DNA from: Oscillospiraceae bacterium
GTDB taxonomy: Bacteria > Bacillota > Clostridia > Oscillospirales > Oscillospiraceae
Assembly (NCBI GenBank): GCA_017456645.1
Contig: JAFTIZ010000018.1
Coordinates: 1 to 50,211 of the forward strand
Reading direction: 5' to 3'
Length of the DNA stretch: 50,211 nucleotides
The notes under the pieces were generated by a model. It was given only the letters and a program-made list of their open reading frames with translations. It searched no databases and was not told the DNA's origin. Each line of letters starts with the position of its first letter. Position 1 is the stretch's first letter. Positions 17,468 to 26,831 of the stretch are shown here, in pieces. The position numbers were made by a program, and so were the translations under genes.

Positions 17468-17953
17468 TCACCCCTCTTTCAAAGAAGCCAGCAGGCCGCC
17501 CTTTTGGATGATGTTCTGAATGAACTCAGGGAAGGGCTCAGCCTGATAGGTTTTTCCGGTGGTAATATTGGTGATCACGCCGGTATCGAAGTCCACCTTG
17601 ACCTCGTCGCCGGCAGCGATCTCATCAGCGGCCTGCTCACATTCCAGAATGGGAAGGCCGATGTTGATGGCATTGCGGTAGAAGATGCGGGCAAAGCTCT
17701 TAGCAATGACACAGCCGGTGCCGCAGGTCTTGATGACCAGAGGGGCATGCTCACGGGAGGAGCCGCAGCCGAAGTTCCAGCCGGCTACCATCACATCGCC
17801 GGGCTTTACCTGCTTAACAAATTCGGTGTCGATATCCTCCATGCAGTGCTTGGCAAGCTCTGCGGCAACAGAGGTATTGAGGTAACGGGCAGGGATGATC
17901 ACATCCGTATCCACATTGTCGGGGTATTTGAAAACCAAGCCTTGTGTATTCAT
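17468..17953 (-). CDS. leuD: 3-isopropylmalate dehydratase small subunit
   Basis: 161 aa. The start at 17953 follows AAGGAG five bases upstream and gives the standard beginning ([21 protein letters not shown]). The swivelling-domain motif [15 protein letters not shown] is present. It pairs with LeuC to move the hydroxyl group of isopropylmalate. The open frame continues upstream inside leuC, but that part has the Arg/His-rich look of out-of-frame translation and is not used. The stop overlaps the alternative leuB start. Confidence 0.95.
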   Translation of the reverse strand: MNTQGLVFKYPDNVDTDVIIPARYLNTSVAAELAKHCMEDIDTEFVKQVKPGDVMVAGWNFGCGSSREHAPLVIKTCGTGCVIAKSFARIFYRNAINIGLPILECEQAADEIAAGDEVKVDFDTGVITNITTGKTYQAEPFPEFIQNIIQKGGLLASLKEG

Positions 17954-17964
17954 GGTTTCTCCTT

Positions 17965-19215
17965 TCAGGGTGCGGTGATGTAGCCCGTCAGGGCGCTGGC
18001 AGCGGCGGTAGCGGGGCTGGCCAGATATACTTCGCTGTCCACATGACCCATGCGGCCTACGAAATTGCGGTTGGTAGTGGCAATGCAGCGCTCCCCTGCT
18101 GCGAGAATGCCCATATAGCCGCCAAGGCAAGGACCGCAGGTGGGAGTGGAAACGATGGCACCGGCATCGATAAAAGCGGTGACGTAACCCTTTTCCACGC
18201 AATCGCGATAGATCTGCATGGTGCCGGGGATGATGATGCAGCGAACGCCGTCGGCGATCTTGTTGCCCTTGAGCGTATTGTAAGCCGCCTCCATGTCCTC
18301 CATGCGACCGTTGGTGCAGGAGCCTATGACCACCTGATCGATCTTGATATCGGTCAGGTCAGAGGCAGGCTTGGTGTTCTCCGGCAAATGGGGGCAGGCC
18401 ACGGTAGGAACGATCTTGCTCAGATCAATTTCGATGGTCTGCTCGTAAACCGCATCCTCGTCGGCCTCGAAGATCACGGGAGTCCGCTCGCAGCGACCCT
18501 CCATGTATACCTTGGTCACCTCGTCTACGGGGAAGATGCCGTTCTTGGCGCCGGCCTCGATGGCCATATTGCAGATGCACAGCCGGTCGTCCATGGACAA
18601 TGTCGCCACACCGGGGCCGGTAAATTCCATACTCTTATACAGCGCGCCGTCCACACCGATCATACCGATGATGGTCAGGATCACGTCCTTGCCGCTGCAC
18701 TTGGCATCCAGCTTGCCGGTGAGGTTGAAGCGAATCGCGGCAGGCACCTTGAACCATGCGGTGCCGGTGGCCATGCCGGCAGCCATATCCGTAGAGCCAA
18801 CGCCGGTAGAGAAAGCGCCCAGAGCGCCGTAGGTGCAGGTGTGGCTGTCCGCGCCGATGATGCAATCGCCGGCGGTGACGACACCCTGCTCAGGAAGCAG
18901 CGCATGCTCGATGCCCATTTTGCCCACGTCATAGAAGTGGCTGACACAGTGCTCACAGGCGAATTCCCGGCACTTTTTGGACTGCTCAGCGGCCTTAATG
19001 TCCTTATTGGGGACGAAGTGATCCAGCACGATGGCGATCTTGTCCTTATCGAACACGCCCTCAAAGCCGGCTTTCTTAAACTCGTTAACTGCCACGGGGG
19101 TGGTGATATCGTTACCCAGAACGATATCCAGCTTTGCCTTGATCAGCTGACCGGCGTTGACGGAGTCAAGGCCGGCGTGGGCAGCGAGAATTTTTTGAGT
19201 CATGGTCATTCCCAT
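17965..19215 (-). CDS. leuC: 3-isopropylmalate dehydratase large subunit
   Basis: 416 aa, the archaeal/clostridial short LeuC type. Fe-S ligands are in [16 protein letters not shown] and in [35 protein letters not shown] is the aconitase-family signature. The start at 19215 is supported by AAGGAGG eight bases upstream; two further Met codons follow within four residues. With LeuD it isomerises 2-isopropylmalate to 3-isopropylmalate. Confidence 0.96.
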   Translation of the reverse strand: MGMTMTQKILAAHAGLDSVNAGQLIKAKLDIVLGNDITTPVAVNEFKKAGFEGVFDKDKIAIVLDHFVPNKDIKAAEQSKKCREFACEHCVSHFYDVGKMGIEHALLPEQGVVTAGDCIIGADSHTCTYGALGAFSTGVGSTDMAAGMATGTAWFKVPAAIRFNLTGKLDAKCSGKDVILTIIGMIGVDGALYKSMEFTGPGVATLSMDDRLCICNMAIEAGAKNGIFPVDEVTKVYMEGRCERTPVIFEADEDAVYEQTIEIDLSKIVPTVACPHLPENTKPASDLTDIKIDQVVIGSCTNGRMEDMEAAYNTLKGNKIADGVRCIIIPGTMQIYRDCVEKGYVTAFIDAGAIVSTPTCGPCLGGYMGILAAGERCIATTNRNFVGRMGHVDSEVYLASPATAAASALTGYITAP

Positions 19216-19228
19216 GGGAATTTCCTCC

Positions 19229-20893
19229 TTATTCGCGGATCATGTTGTTATATGCGCTGAGCAGAGCATTGATGCCTGCCCGGGTGATATCCGTATCGGT
19301 GCCGGCGCCCCAGTACATGGTGCCGTCTGTCTGGGCGATGCCGATATAGGCTGCGGCAGTGGAGCCGGAGTCCTGACCCTGCAGGCTGTGCTGGGTGTAC
19401 TCCTTAACCTTGCAATTGGCACTGGTGAAGGCCTTCAAAGCGCTGCTGACGGCATTGATGGAGCCGTTACCGGTGGCGGTCATATCGGTCTGCACGCCGT
19501 CACGGCAGAAGGTCACATCTACCTGCACTACGCCGTCCTGCTTGGTAAACCGCAGAGCCGTGATGCTGATGGGCGCGGTGACATTCAGGTAATGGCTCTG
19601 GAAGATGCTCAGCACATCCTCGCTCTTGAGCTCACGATGCTCGTGGTCGGAAACACCCTTGCAGGTGTAGCTGAAGTGCTCACGCATCTTAGCAGGCAGG
19701 TTGTAGCCGTGAGCCTGCTCCAGCAAATAGCCGATACCTCCCTTGCCGGACTGGGAATTGACCCGGATCACATCGGCATCGTAGGTGCGGCTGATATCCT
19801 TGGGATCGATGGGAATGTACGGCACGTTCCAGCGGTGGAGATTCTGCTCCTCCCGCCACTTCATGCCCTTGGCGATGGCATCCTGATGGCTGCCGGAGAA
19901 GGCGGCGAACACCAAAGAGCCTGCGTAGGGGCTGCGCTCATAGACGTGCATACGGGTGCATTTTTCGTAGGTTTCCACGATCTCGGGCATATTGGTGAAG
20001 TCCAGCATAGGATCCACACCATGAGAATACATATTCATGGCCAATGTGATAATGTCCACATTGCCGGTGCGCTCGCCGTTACCGAACAGAGTTCCCTCCA
20101 CCCGGTCAGCACCGGCCAGCAGAGCCAGTTCCGTATCCGCCACACCGGTACCACGGTCATTGTGGGGGTGCAGGGAAACGGTGACGTGCTCACGGTACTT
20201 CAGATTCTCGCACATGTATTCCACCTGGCTGGCGTACACGTGGGGCAAACTCATCTCCACGGTCACCGGCAGGTTTATGATGACATTATTGGTTTCGGAA
20301 GGCTCCAGCACATCCAGAACCGCGTTGCAGACCTCCAGCGCGTACTCCGGTTCGGTGCCGGTGAAGCTTTCGGGAGAATACTCGAAGCGGAAATTGCCCT
20401 CGTACTCTGCCGCCAGCTTTTTCACCAGCTTGGCGCCGTCGACGGCGATCTGCTTGATCTCCTCCTTGCTCTTGCGGAAGACCTGCTCCCGCTGGGCAAC
20501 GGAGGTGGAATTATAGAAATGGATAATGGCATTGGGTGCGCCCTTGCAGGCATCGAAGGTCTTGCGGATGATATGCTCCCGGCACTGGGTCAGAACCTGC
20601 ACGGTCACGTCCTGCGGAATCATATCGTTATCGATCAGGGTACGCAGGAACTCATACTCGGTTTCGGAGGCAGCGGGGAATCCAACCTCGATCTCCTTGA
20701 AACCAACCTTCAAAAGCAGCTTATAAAATTCCAGTTTCTCCTCCAGGCTCATGGGGATGACCAGACTCTGGTTGCCGTCCCGCAGGTCGACGCTACACCA
20801 GCGAGGGGCCTTCTCCACATGGTCCTTTTGGACCCACTTATAATGGGCGCCAGGGGCGCGATAGTAACCAACGGAATATTTACTGGTGTCCAT
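19229..20893 (-). CDS. leuA: 2-isopropylmalate synthase, long yeast/actinobacterial type
   Basis: 554 aa. It condenses acetyl-CoA with 2-ketoisovalerate, the first committed step to leucine. The catalytic TIM barrel begins [20 protein letters not shown], with metal-binding His in [39 protein letters not shown]. The layout and length match the LeuA2 class (TIGR00970) rather than the E. coli type. The C-terminal domain (about residues 430-554) fits the leucine-binding regulatory domain, so feedback inhibition is likely in addition to T-box control. Confidence 0.94.
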   Translation of the reverse strand: MDTSKYSVGYYRAPGAHYKWVQKDHVEKAPRWCSVDLRDGNQSLVIPMSLEEKLEFYKLLLKVGFKEIEVGFPAASETEYEFLRTLIDNDMIPQDVTVQVLTQCREHIIRKTFDACKGAPNAIIHFYNSTSVAQREQVFRKSKEEIKQIAVDGAKLVKKLAAEYEGNFRFEYSPESFTGTEPEYALEVCNAVLDVLEPSETNNVIINLPVTVEMSLPHVYASQVEYMCENLKYREHVTVSLHPHNDRGTGVADTELALLAGADRVEGTLFGNGERTGNVDIITLAMNMYSHGVDPMLDFTNMPEIVETYEKCTRMHVYERSPYAGSLVFAAFSGSHQDAIAKGMKWREEQNLHRWNVPYIPIDPKDISRTYDADVIRVNSQSGKGGIGYLLEQAHGYNLPAKMREHFSYTCKGVSDHEHRELKSEDVLSIFQSHYLNVTAPISITALRFTKQDGVVQVDVTFCRDGVQTDMTATGNGSINAVSSALKAFTSANCKVKEYTQHSLQGQDSGSTAAAYIGIAQTDGTMYWGAGTDTDITRAGINALLSAYNNMIRE

Positions 20894-20909
20894 CTTACTA
20901 AGCTCCTTT

Positions 20910-21284
20910 TTAGACTTCTGCGATGGTATCGACCTCTACCAGAACGTTCTTCGGAAGGGTCTTGACGGCTACGCAGGAACGAGCGGGCTTGCCCGTGAAA
21001 TAGTTGGCATAAACCGCATTAAATGCGGCGAAATCATTCATATCGCTGAGGAAACAAACGGTTTTCACCACTTTTTCCAGAGAAGAACCGGAAGCCTCCA
21101 GAACGGCTTTGATATTCTTGCAGACCTGCTCGGTCTGCTCCTCGATGGTGGTGGCCTCGATGTTGCCGGTGGCGGGGTTGATGGGAATCTGTCCGGAAGT
21201 AAACACCAGACCACCGGCCACGACGGCCTGAGAATAGGGGCCGATGGCCGCAGGGGCATCGGGAGTATAGATCACTTTACTCAT
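20910..21284 (-). CDS. ridA: RidA-family enamine/imine deaminase
   Basis: 124 aa, full RidA length. Family marks are GPYSQAVVAGGLVFTSGQIPINPATG, the RxxxxV active-site strand PARSCVAVKTLPKNVLVEV with its conserved Arg, and the trimer-forming fold length. RidA hydrolyses the unstable 2-aminocrotonate/imine released by threonine deaminase and protects PLP enzymes from it. Its place directly between ilvA and leuA, 11 bases after ilvA, matches that role closely. Confidence 0.94.
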   Translation of the reverse strand: MSKVIYTPDAPAAIGPYSQAVVAGGLVFTSGQIPINPATGNIEATTIEEQTEQVCKNIKAVLEASGSSLEKVVKTVCFLSDMNDFAAFNAVYANYFTGKPARSCVAVKTLPKNVLVEVDTIAEV

Positions 21285-21295
21285 AACATTTTACC

Positions 21296-22489
21296 TCACT
21301 CTACGATTTTGAAGCAGTTGGCCGCCAGAACCTTGCGGATCTGCTGGACATGGTCATAATTTCTGGTTTCCATGTCGATACGCAGGAAGCAGCCGTTGAC
21401 CGCCGCGGTAGCGCCACGCTCATAGTGAACACCGGTGACGTTTCCGCCGCAATCGGCGATGATTCGGGACACATCCTTCAGCTGACCGGGCTTATCCGCC
21501 AGCTCAATGAGCAGCGTGGAGATCCGACCGGAATTCATCAGACCGCGCTCGATGACACGGCTCAGGCTGGTCACGTCGATGTTGCCGCCGGAGATCAAGC
21601 TGACTACCTTTTTACCCTGAATGGGGAACTTATTGAACATAGCCGCCGCCACGGATACCGCACCGGCACCCTCGGCGATCATTTTCTGCTTCTCAATCAG
21701 GGTCAGGATGGCGGTGGCGATCTCATCCTCTGTCACCAGAGCGATATCGTCCACATACTGGTTGACCATCTCATAGGTTAGCTCACCGGGCTGCTTGACG
21801 GCGATGCCGTCGGCAATGGTGGAAACCGCGGGGAGCCGCTCGATCTTGCCGTCACGGACGGAGTTGAACATACTGGGGGCTCCCGCCGCCTGAACGCCGT
21901 AGACCTTGATTCGGGGGTTGATGGACTTGATGGCGCAGGCCACACCGGAGATCAGTCCGCCGCCGCCGATGGGCACGATCACCGCATCGATGTCGTCACG
22001 GTCATTCAGGATCTCCAGACCGATGGTGCCCTGACCGGCGATGACATTTTCATCGTCAAAAGGATGGACAAAGGTTCTGCCCATGGACTCCTTCAGCTCC
22101 AGCGCCTTGTTGTAGGCATCGTCATAGCAGCCCTCCACCAGACAAACCTCGGCACCGTAGGCCTTGGTGGCCTCCACCTTGGAGATGGGGGCGGTGTCCG
22201 GCAGGCAGATCAGGGAGGAAATGCCGCACTTGGAGGCTGCCAGCGCCACGCCCTGAGCATGGTTGCCGGCGGAGCAGGCGATAACGCCCTTGGCCTTTTC
22301 CTCGTCGCTAAGCATAGCGATCTTGTAGCCGGAGCCACGGAGCTTAAATGAGCCGGTGTTTTGCAGATTCTCCGGCTTAAAATACAGGCTGCACTCCGGA
22401 GCAATGCCGTAGGCCTTTGCCAGAGGGGTGGGGCGGATAATATTCTTCAGCGCCACCTGAGCATGAAAGATCTTGTCGATTGTAACCAT
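21296..22489 (-). CDS. ilvA: threonine ammonia-lyase (deaminase)
   Basis: 397 aa. A fold-type II PLP enzyme that turns threonine into 2-ketobutyrate, the entry to isoleucine. The PLP lysine is in NTGSFKLRGSGYKIA and the phosphate-binding loop is VIVPIGGGGLISGVACA. A C-terminal ACT-like domain of about 75 residues (ISTLLIELADKPGQLKDVSRIIADCGG) makes it the shorter one-ACT form. It is called biosynthetic because it heads the branched-chain operon behind a T-box; by length alone the catabolic TdcB-like type could not be excluded. Confidence 0.93.
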   Translation of the reverse strand: MVTIDKIFHAQVALKNIIRPTPLAKAYGIAPECSLYFKPENLQNTGSFKLRGSGYKIAMLSDEEKAKGVIACSAGNHAQGVALAASKCGISSLICLPDTAPISKVEATKAYGAEVCLVEGCYDDAYNKALELKESMGRTFVHPFDDENVIAGQGTIGLEILNDRDDIDAVIVPIGGGGLISGVACAIKSINPRIKVYGVQAAGAPSMFNSVRDGKIERLPAVSTIADGIAVKQPGELTYEMVNQYVDDIALVTEDEIATAILTLIEKQKMIAEGAGAVSVAAAMFNKFPIQGKKVVSLISGGNIDVTSLSRVIERGLMNSGRISTLLIELADKPGQLKDVSRIIADCGGNVTGVHYERGATAAVNGCFLRIDMETRNYDHVQQIRKVLAANCFKIVE

Positions 22490-22519
22490 ATGTATTTTCC
22501 CTTTCGACTATTGCAGGAT

Positions 22520-22558
22520 AAAAACAGACCCTGCCTCCTATAACAAAGAGACAGGGTC
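22520..22558 (-). terminator. T-box-controlled terminator before ilvA
   Basis: Arms GACCCTGTCTC / GAGGCAGGGTC on the minus strand (11 bp, one G-U pair, 9-base loop), followed by a T-rich run. The T-box segment directly upstream can pair instead with the 5' arm region to form the antiterminator. Confidence 0.85.
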
Positions 22559-22795
22559 AGATGACCTTGCGGTACCACTCTTTTTGCCGCGATGCGGCCA
22601 CTCAACGGCGGTCAGAAAACCGTCTGCCACGGTAACGGTGGGCTTCCGTCCGTCCTACTTGGGTCTCCCGTTCAGCACGGCCGCTCCGAGGCCAGTATAC
22701 GGCTCGCTCCCCCGCTGCCTCGCACCACCCGGCAGCTCTCTGGATGGGAATTTCAAACCGCTTTTTCCTCATCAATGCGTTTTATTTATATTGTT
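22520..22795 (-). promoter_or_regulatory. T-box riboswitch of the ilv-leu operon, specifier read as CUG (Leu)
   Basis: This leader fills most of the 377-base gap between ilvA and ilvE. On the minus strand it holds the T-box sequence GAGTGGTACCGC (within 22565-22580), a stem I terminal region (GAGAGCTGCCGGGTGGTGCG, a standard T-box pattern) and an alternative terminator. Stem I pairing CGGTTTG/CGAGCCG (22754-22760 with 22700-22706) and GAGG/CCTC (22767-22770 with 22688-22691) frames an eight-base loop TATACTGG. The usual triplet position gives CUG (22693-22695), leucine; ACU (Thr) is the next choice. The UGGU bulge would pair with a tRNA ending ACCA, as leucine tRNAs do. Uncharged tRNA should favour readthrough into the eleven genes downstream. 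Confidence 0.92.
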
Positions 22796-22801
22796 TCATG
22801 G

Positions 22802-22830
22802 ATTATAGCATTACTTTGTCTGTCTGTCAA
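22802..22830 (-). promoter_or_regulatory. promoter of the ilv-leu operon, full consensus
   Basis: TTGACA (22825-22830), 17-bp spacer, TATAAT (22802-22807) on the minus strand. It directly precedes the T-box leader. Transcription should be strong, with control mostly at the terminator. Confidence 0.9.
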
Positions 22831-22850
22831 GCACAAGTGTACAGAAATTC

Positions 22851-22860
22851 TTGTATACAA
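22851..22860. promoter_or_regulatory. perfect 10-bp palindrome upstream of the ilv-leu promoter
   Basis: TTGTATACAA lies 20 bases upstream of the -35 element and 6 bases after the ilvE stop codon. It could be a protein-binding site or chance; no regulator can be named. Confidence 0.25.
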
Positions 22861-22866
22861 AAGAAA

Positions 22867-23877
22867 TTATTCAATAACCTGAATCCAGCCCTCGGGAGCC
22901 TTTACGCTTCCCATCTGGATACCGGTGAGGGTATCGTAGAGCTTGCGGATCTTCTCGCCCATACCGGCATAGGTCAGCTCCTTGCCGTGATCCACGATCT
23001 TGCCGATGGGAGAGATCACCGCCGCGGTGCCGCACAGACCGGCTTCCTCAAATTCGCCCAGCTCGTCCAGGCGAACGGGGCGCTCCTCCACCTCCATACC
23101 CAGATAATCCTTAGCCACCTGCACGATGGAACGGCGGGTGATAGAGGGCAGGATCGTATCAGACTTGGGGGTGATCAGGGTATTTCCCTTAATGAAGATG
23201 ATGTTCGCGCCGCCGGTCTCCTCGATGAAGGTGCGGGTGGCGGAATCCACATACAGGTTCTCATCGTAGCCCTGTTCGTGAGCATCTACAATATTATAGA
23301 GGCTCATGGCGTAGTTCAGGCCGGCCTTGATGTGACCGGTGCCTCTGGGAGCCGCACGGTCCAGATCGGAGATCCGCAGAGTCAGGGGCTTGATGCCGCC
23401 CTTGAAGTAGGGGCCCACGGGAGTGGCAAAAATGCGGAACTGATAGACATTGGCAGGCTTGACACCAATGACGGAATCGATGCCGAACATGAAGGGACGC
23501 AGGTACAGACTTGCGCCGGAGCCGTAAGGGGGAACCCATGCGGCGTTGGCACGGACGGTTTCGATGACGGCTTCCACGAACTTCTCCTCGGGGAACACGG
23601 GCATCTTCATCTGGCGGCAGGAGTCGGCCATACGCTCGGCGTTCAGATCGGGGCGGAAGCAGACGATCTTGCCGTCAGCGGTGGTGTAGGCCTTCATGCC
23701 CTCGAAGCAGGTCTGAGCATACTGCAGTACGCAAGCGCACTCGCTCATTTCAATGGTAGCCTTATCGGTCAGGCCGCCTTCGTCCCACGCGCCGTCGCTG
23801 AAGGTAGACACATAGCGCATATCGGTCTGCATATATCCAAAACCAAGGTTGGACCAGTCAATATTCTTTTTCTCCAT
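22867..23877 (-). CDS. ilvE: branched-chain amino acid aminotransferase
   Basis: 336 aa from ATG at 23877. GAGGTG sits six bases upstream, and a GTG inside that element should not be used as start. The fold IV PLP transaminase makes Ile, Val and Leu from their 2-keto acids with glutamate. Seen are YAQTCFEGMKAYTTADGKIVCFRPDLNAERM, LYLRPFMFG, the PLP lysine region GTGHIKAGLNYAMSL, and the end-strand SPIGKIVDHGKE. It has its own promoter and no strong terminator before the T-box promoter, so readthrough into the ilv-leu leader is possible. Confidence 0.96.
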   Translation of the reverse strand: MEKKNIDWSNLGFGYMQTDMRYVSTFSDGAWDEGGLTDKATIEMSECACVLQYAQTCFEGMKAYTTADGKIVCFRPDLNAERMADSCRQMKMPVFPEEKFVEAVIETVRANAAWVPPYGSGASLYLRPFMFGIDSVIGVKPANVYQFRIFATPVGPYFKGGIKPLTLRISDLDRAAPRGTGHIKAGLNYAMSLYNIVDAHEQGYDENLYVDSATRTFIEETGGANIIFIKGNTLITPKSDTILPSITRRSIVQVAKDYLGMEVEERPVRLDELGEFEEAGLCGTAAVISPIGKIVDHGKELTYAGMGEKIRKLYDTLTGIQMGSVKAPEGWIQVIE

Positions 23878-23898
23878 AGTGGACACCTCACTGAATAA

Positions 23899-23936
23899 AG
23901 TGGTTATATTCTACCACTCCATTCATTCCGGGTCAA
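23899..23936 (-). promoter_or_regulatory. ilvE promoter with palindrome over the -10
   Basis: The minus strand has TTGACC (23931-23936), a 17-bp spacer and TAGAAT (23908-23913). AGTGGT and ACCACT (23899-23904 and 23913-23918) form an inverted repeat with an 8-base centre spanning the -10, a plausible operator. The rest of the 294-base gap to argG holds only the argG control sites. Confidence 0.65.
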
Positions 23937-24079
23937 TACCTTTTCTCCAAAAATGTACTTGTCAGAAAGCCAAATATCCGCCACAGAAACACCCCTTTCT
24001 TGTGCGATTTTTCCATCGGGGCATATTGTATAATTAATGTAGCAAAAATCGGGGTCGCTTATAAAAAAGTCACAAAATA

Positions 24080-24093
24080 TGCATAAATATTCA
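24080..24093. promoter_or_regulatory. ARG box (ArgR/AhrC operator) before argG
   Basis: TGCATAAATATTCA matches the Gram-positive ARG box half-sites TGAAT-N4-ATTCA in 13 of 14 positions. It ends eight bases before the -35 of the argG promoter. Arginine-bound ArgR would be expected to repress the operon from here. No argR gene is in the window. Confidence 0.65.
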
Positions 24094-24100
24094 GCAGACG

Positions 24101-24129
24101 TTGACAAACCCCTATTTTTGATGTATAAT
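24101..24129 (+). promoter_or_regulatory. arginine operon promoter, full consensus
   Basis: TTGACA (24101-24106), 17-bp spacer, TATAAT (24124-24129), about 40 bases before the argG start. Confidence 0.9.
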
Positions 24130-24171
24130 CCAGTGCATACCAAAGAATAAACCCACGGAGGTCGTATAATC

Positions 24172-25392
24172 ATGAATAAAGATAACATCAAGAAAGTCGT
24201 TCTTGCCTATTCCGGCGGTCTGGATACTTCCATCATTATCCCCTGGCTGAAGGAGAACTACAACAATCCCGAAATCATCGCCGTGGCCGGCAACGTCGGT
24301 CAGGCTGACGAGCTGGAGGGTCTGGAAGCCAAGGCCATCGCCACCGGCGCAAGCAAGCTGATCGTCGCCGATCTGGTGGACGAGATGGTTGACGAGATCA
24401 TCATCCCCGCCATGAAGATGGATGCCAAGTACGAGACTTACCTGCTGGGCACCGCTTTCGCCCGTCCCGTCATCGGCAAGCGTCTGGCCGAGATCGCTCT
24501 GGCCGAGGGCGCTGACGCCATCTGCCACGGTGCCACCGGCAAGGGCAACGACCAGGTTCGTTTCGAGCTGGCCATCAAGCGCTTCGCTCCTGAGATGAAG
24601 ATCATCGCCCCCTGGCGTGAGTGGGATATCAAGTCCCGTGACGAGGAGATCGACTACGCCGAGGCTCACAATGTTCCCCTGAAGATCAGCCGCGAGACCA
24701 ACTACTCCAAGGACAAGAACCTGTGGCACCTGAGCCACGAGGGTCTGGATCTGGAGGATCCCTCCAACGAGCCCCAGTATGAGAAGCTGGGCTTCCTGGA
24801 GATGGGCGTTTCTCCCCTGCAGGCTCCCGATGTTCCTACTTACATTTCCATCGACTTTGAGGCCGGCGCTCCCGTGGCCTTCAACGGCCAGAAGATGAAG
24901 GCCTCCCAGATCATCGCCGAGCTGAACAAGGTCGGCGGTGCCAATGGCATTGGCATCATCGACATCGTCGAGAACCGTCTCATCGGCATGAAGGACCGTG
25001 GCGTTTACGAGACTCCCGGCGGCACCATCCTGTACTTCGCTCACAACCAGCTGGAGATGCTGACCATCGACCGTGACACCCTGCATGTCAAGCAGAAGCT
25101 GGCTGTTGACTACGCCGACCTGATCTACAACGGCAAGTGGTACTCCCCCCTGCAGGAGGCTCTGACCGCTTTCGCCAACGAGTCCAACAAGTACGTCACC
25201 GGCACCGTCAAGCTGAAGCTGTACAAGGGCAACATCATCCCCGCCGGCACCACCTCTCCCTACTCCCTGTATTCCGAGAATCTGGTCACCTTCGACGAAA
25301 GTGACTACGATCAGAAGCAGGCCGAGGGCTTCATCAACCTGTGGGGTCTGCCCACTCAGGTTCAGGCTCTGAGAGAGCAGGGCAAGCTGTAA
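24172..25392 (+). CDS. argG: argininosuccinate synthase
   Basis: 406 aa. It joins citrulline and aspartate with ATP. The N-type ATP pyrophosphatase P-loop is [18 protein letters not shown], followed by the family segments [17 protein letters not shown] and [32 protein letters not shown] and the C-terminal multimerisation region agree with type I bacterial ArgG. Codon use is extremely biased to C-ending codons, more than in argH just downstream, so high expression is likely. It is the first gene of the arginine operon, with GGAGG about ten bases before the start. Confidence 0.97.
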   Translation: MNKDNIKKVVLAYSGGLDTSIIIPWLKENYNNPEIIAVAGNVGQADELEGLEAKAIATGASKLIVADLVDEMVDEIIIPAMKMDAKYETYLLGTAFARPVIGKRLAEIALAEGADAICHGATGKGNDQVRFELAIKRFAPEMKIIAPWREWDIKSRDEEIDYAEAHNVPLKISRETNYSKDKNLWHLSHEGLDLEDPSNEPQYEKLGFLEMGVSPLQAPDVPTYISIDFEAGAPVAFNGQKMKASQIIAELNKVGGANGIGIIDIVENRLIGMKDRGVYETPGGTILYFAHNQLEMLTIDRDTLHVKQKLAVDYADLIYNGKWYSPLQEALTAFANESNKYVTGTVKLKLYKGNIIPAGTTSPYSLYSENLVTFDESDYDQKQAEGFINLWGLPTQVQALREQGKL

Positions 25393-25408
25393 TTCAATCA
25401 TCCATTCA

Positions 25409-25429
25409 GGGAGGGGCACTGCCCCTCCC
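25409..25429. repeat. GC-rich intercistronic hairpin between argG and argH
   Basis: GGGAGGGGC / GCCCCTCCC, 9-bp perfect stem with a 3-base loop. There is no T-run right after it, so it is unlikely to be a complete terminator. It matches the core of the hairpin between ilvC and ilvD (13101-13126). It may set the ratio of argG to downstream mRNA. Confidence 0.7.
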
Positions 25430-25458
25430 AAACGGGTTTTCTAAAGGAGATTTTCACC

Positions 25459-26829
25459 ATGGCAAAAATGTGGGCCGGACGGACAGACGGCATGACGGAA
25501 AAGATCGCGGACGATTTCAACTCCTCCATCCGCTTTGACAGCCGGATGTACCGGCAGGATATTACCGGCAGCATGACCCATGCTGCCATGCTCTCGTTTA
25601 AGGGCATCATTTCTCAAGCCGATGCGGACGCCATCATCGGCGGTCTGGAGGGCATTTTAAACGATATCGACAGCGGTGTCCTCCCCATCGACATGGAGTG
25701 CGAGGATATCCATATGTTCGTTGAGCAGGTGCTGACCGAGCGCCTGGGCGACGTGGGCAAGAAGCTGCACACCGCCCGCAGCCGCAACGATCAGGTGGCT
25801 CTGGACATCCGGATGTATCTGCGCGCGGAAATCGACGAGATCACCGAACTGGTCAAGCAGCTCATCACCGCCGTCACCAACAAGGCAGAAGCCTACAAGG
25901 ATGCCATTATGCCCGGCTACACCCATCTGCAGCGGGCTCAGCCCATCACCTTTGGCCACCACCTGATGGCCTATGCCATGATGCTGCTGCGGGATCTGGA
26001 TCGGCTGGCAGATTGCCGCAAGCGCATGAACCAGTCCCCCATCGGCTGCTGCGCTCTGGCCGGCACCACCTACGACACTGATCGCTATTTCGAGGCGGAG
26101 AAGCTGGGCTTTGACGGCATCTGCATGAACTCCTTAGACGGCGTGTCCGATCGGGATTTCTGCGCCGAGCTTATGAGCGATCTTTCCATTTTGATGATGC
26201 ATCTGTCCCGCTTCTCCGAGGAGATCATCCTCTGGTCCAGCTGGGAGTTTAAGTTCATCGAGCTGAGCGACGCCTTCACCACCGGCTCGTCCATCATGCC
26301 CCAGAAGAAGAACCCCGACATGGCGGAGCTGGTGCGCGGCAAGACCGGCCGTGTCTACGGCGACCTGATGGCGCTGCTGACCACCCTGAAGGGTCTGCCG
26401 CTGGCCTATAACAAGGATATGCAGGAGGATAAGGAAAGCGTCTTCGACGCGGTGGACACCGTGAAGATGTGCCTGCAGGTCTTCGCTCCCATGATCGACA
26501 CCCTGAAGGCCAACACCGCCAATATGAAGCTGGCTGCCCAGAAGGGCTTTATCAACGCCACGGATCTGGCGGATTACTTAGTAAAAAAGGGGCTGCCCTT
26601 TCGCAGCGCCTATAAGATCTCCGGCAGTCTGGTCGCCCTGTGCATCCAGCAGGGTACCGTGCTGGAGGAACTGCCGCTGGAAACCTACCGGCAGTACAGC
26701 GACCTGTTCGACACCGACCTGTTTGAGGCCATTGACCTGATGGTCTGCGTGGAAAAGCGGATCAGTCAGGGCGGCACCAGCATCGCATCGGTGGAAAATC
26801 AGATCAATTACGTCAGAGAGAAGCTGTAA
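25459..26829 (+). CDS. argH: argininosuccinate lyase
   Basis: 456 aa. It splits argininosuccinate to arginine and fumarate. Superfamily segments are present: HTARSRNDQVALDIRMYLR, GYTHLQRAQPITFGHH, and the flexible catalytic loop GSSIMPQKKNPDMAELVRGKTGR with its Ser. AAAGGAG stands before the start. It ends two bases before argC. Confidence 0.97.
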   Translation: MAKMWAGRTDGMTEKIADDFNSSIRFDSRMYRQDITGSMTHAAMLSFKGIISQADADAIIGGLEGILNDIDSGVLPIDMECEDIHMFVEQVLTERLGDVGKKLHTARSRNDQVALDIRMYLRAEIDEITELVKQLITAVTNKAEAYKDAIMPGYTHLQRAQPITFGHHLMAYAMMLLRDLDRLADCRKRMNQSPIGCCALAGTTYDTDRYFEAEKLGFDGICMNSLDGVSDRDFCAELMSDLSILMMHLSRFSEEIILWSSWEFKFIELSDAFTTGSSIMPQKKNPDMAELVRGKTGRVYGDLMALLTTLKGLPLAYNKDMQEDKESVFDAVDTVKMCLQVFAPMIDTLKANTANMKLAAQKGFINATDLADYLVKKGLPFRSAYKISGSLVALCIQQGTVLEELPLETYRQYSDLFDTDLFEAIDLMVCVEKRISQGGTSIASVENQINYVREKL

Positions 26830-26831
26830 GT

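Noticed and set aside
17954..18202. N-terminal extension of the leuD frame
   Set aside because: Arg/His-rich out-of-frame translation of leuC; the real start at 17953 has AAGGAG and the family N-terminus.
23904..24191. 95-codon minus-strand open frame in the ilvE-argG gap
   Set aside because: It covers the argG promoter and ARG box on the opposite strand, has no clear ribosome binding site and no recognisable family.
24112..25431. 439-codon minus-strand open frame opposite argG
   Set aside because: Val/Leu/Gly/Asp-rich antisense product that covers the real argG; caused by C-ending codon bias.
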